DNA of 5,760 nt from Deltaproteobacteria bacterium. Its GTDB lineage: Bacteria; Myxococcota_A; UBA9160; SMWR01. The stretch is taken from positions 1 through 5,760 of the forward strand of contig JAFDAW010000258.1 of the NCBI GenBank assembly GCA_019313605.1, in the 5' to 3' direction. Shown here in pieces: positions 5,669-5,760 of the stretch (its first letter is position 1; each line of letters opens with the position of its first letter). The notes below the pieces were generated by a model. It was not told where the DNA came from. It saw nothing but the letters and a program-made list of their open reading frames with translations, and made no database searches. Both the position numbers and the translations under genes were made by a program.

Positions 5669-5760
5669 CACGAAACCGCCGGGCTGTTGACACGAAACCG
5701 CCGGGCTGTTGATGCGAAACCGCCGGGCTGTTGACGCGAAACCGCCGGGCTGTTGACGCG
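5665..5760. repeat. 22-bp tandem repeat, four full units plus a partial unit at the window edge
   Basis: Units lie at 5665-5686, 5687-5708, 5709-5730 and 5731-5752, with the first eight bases of a fifth at 5753-5760. Each unit begins TTGA and ends CCGGGCTG, and includes the odd palindrome GCC-G-GGC. Sixteen of the last positions are identical in all full units; units differ only at bases 5-6, which read CA, CA, TG, CG and CG. There are no spacers between units, so it is not a CRISPR array. Because 22 is not a multiple of three, translation through it would shift frame at each unit. The array probably continues past the window. It may be a variable-number tandem repeat or a binding-site cluster. 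Confidence 0.93.

Noticed and set aside
5665..5760. CRISPR array
   Set aside because: The 22-bp units abut directly with no unique spacers, so it is a simple tandem repeat.

Overview
The window looks like chromosomal sequence from a GC-rich, probably heterotrophic bacterium. The genes are roughly 60-65% GC with strong Shine-Dalgarno sites. The gene families suggest a proteobacterium or a relative of the former Deltaproteobacteria, but this placement is a low-confidence inference because the window holds no taxonomic marker.

Layout. (1) Positions 1-324 hold no credible gene. They contain a 165-bp imperfect palindrome with perfect 23-bp terminal inverted repeats, a second hairpin, and a possible -10 element. 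(2) Positions 325-3686 form a likely three-gene plus-strand operon: a MoaD/ThiS-type ubiquitin-fold protein ending in Gly-Gly, an aldehyde:ferredoxin oxidoreductase (AOR family, tungsto/molybdo-bispterin plus 4Fe-4S), and a class III PLP aminotransferase only 15 bp downstream of the AOR. (3) Positions 3687-3772 separate convergent genes and hold two compact hairpins. (4) An alanine dehydrogenase (ald) lies on the minus strand, 3773-4891. (5) Positions 4892-5119 are a divergent intergenic region with a markedly AT-rich core (about 24% GC over 5021-5100). The core has palindromes and a candidate promoter/operator. (6) A PuuR-like XRE-cupin regulator occupies 5120-5668. (7) A 22-bp tandem repeat starts on the regulator's stop codon and runs off the right edge.

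How the genes may work together (inference). The aminotransferase could move an amino group from an amine or omega-amino acid to pyruvate, giving an aldehyde and alanine. Alanine dehydrogenase would return alanine to pyruvate, releasing ammonium and NADH. The AOR would oxidise the aldehyde to a carboxylic acid using ferredoxin, in the place normally taken by an NAD(P)-dependent aldehyde dehydrogenase. The MoaD-like protein could supply dithiolene sulfur for the AOR pterin cofactor. A PuuR-type regulator, whose E. coli relative controls putrescine catabolism, fits an amine or polyamine substrate. The most notable points are this AOR-based variant of an amine-degradation locus, the PuuR-like operator candidate over the regulator's own promoter, the MITE-like palindrome, and the edge tandem repeat.
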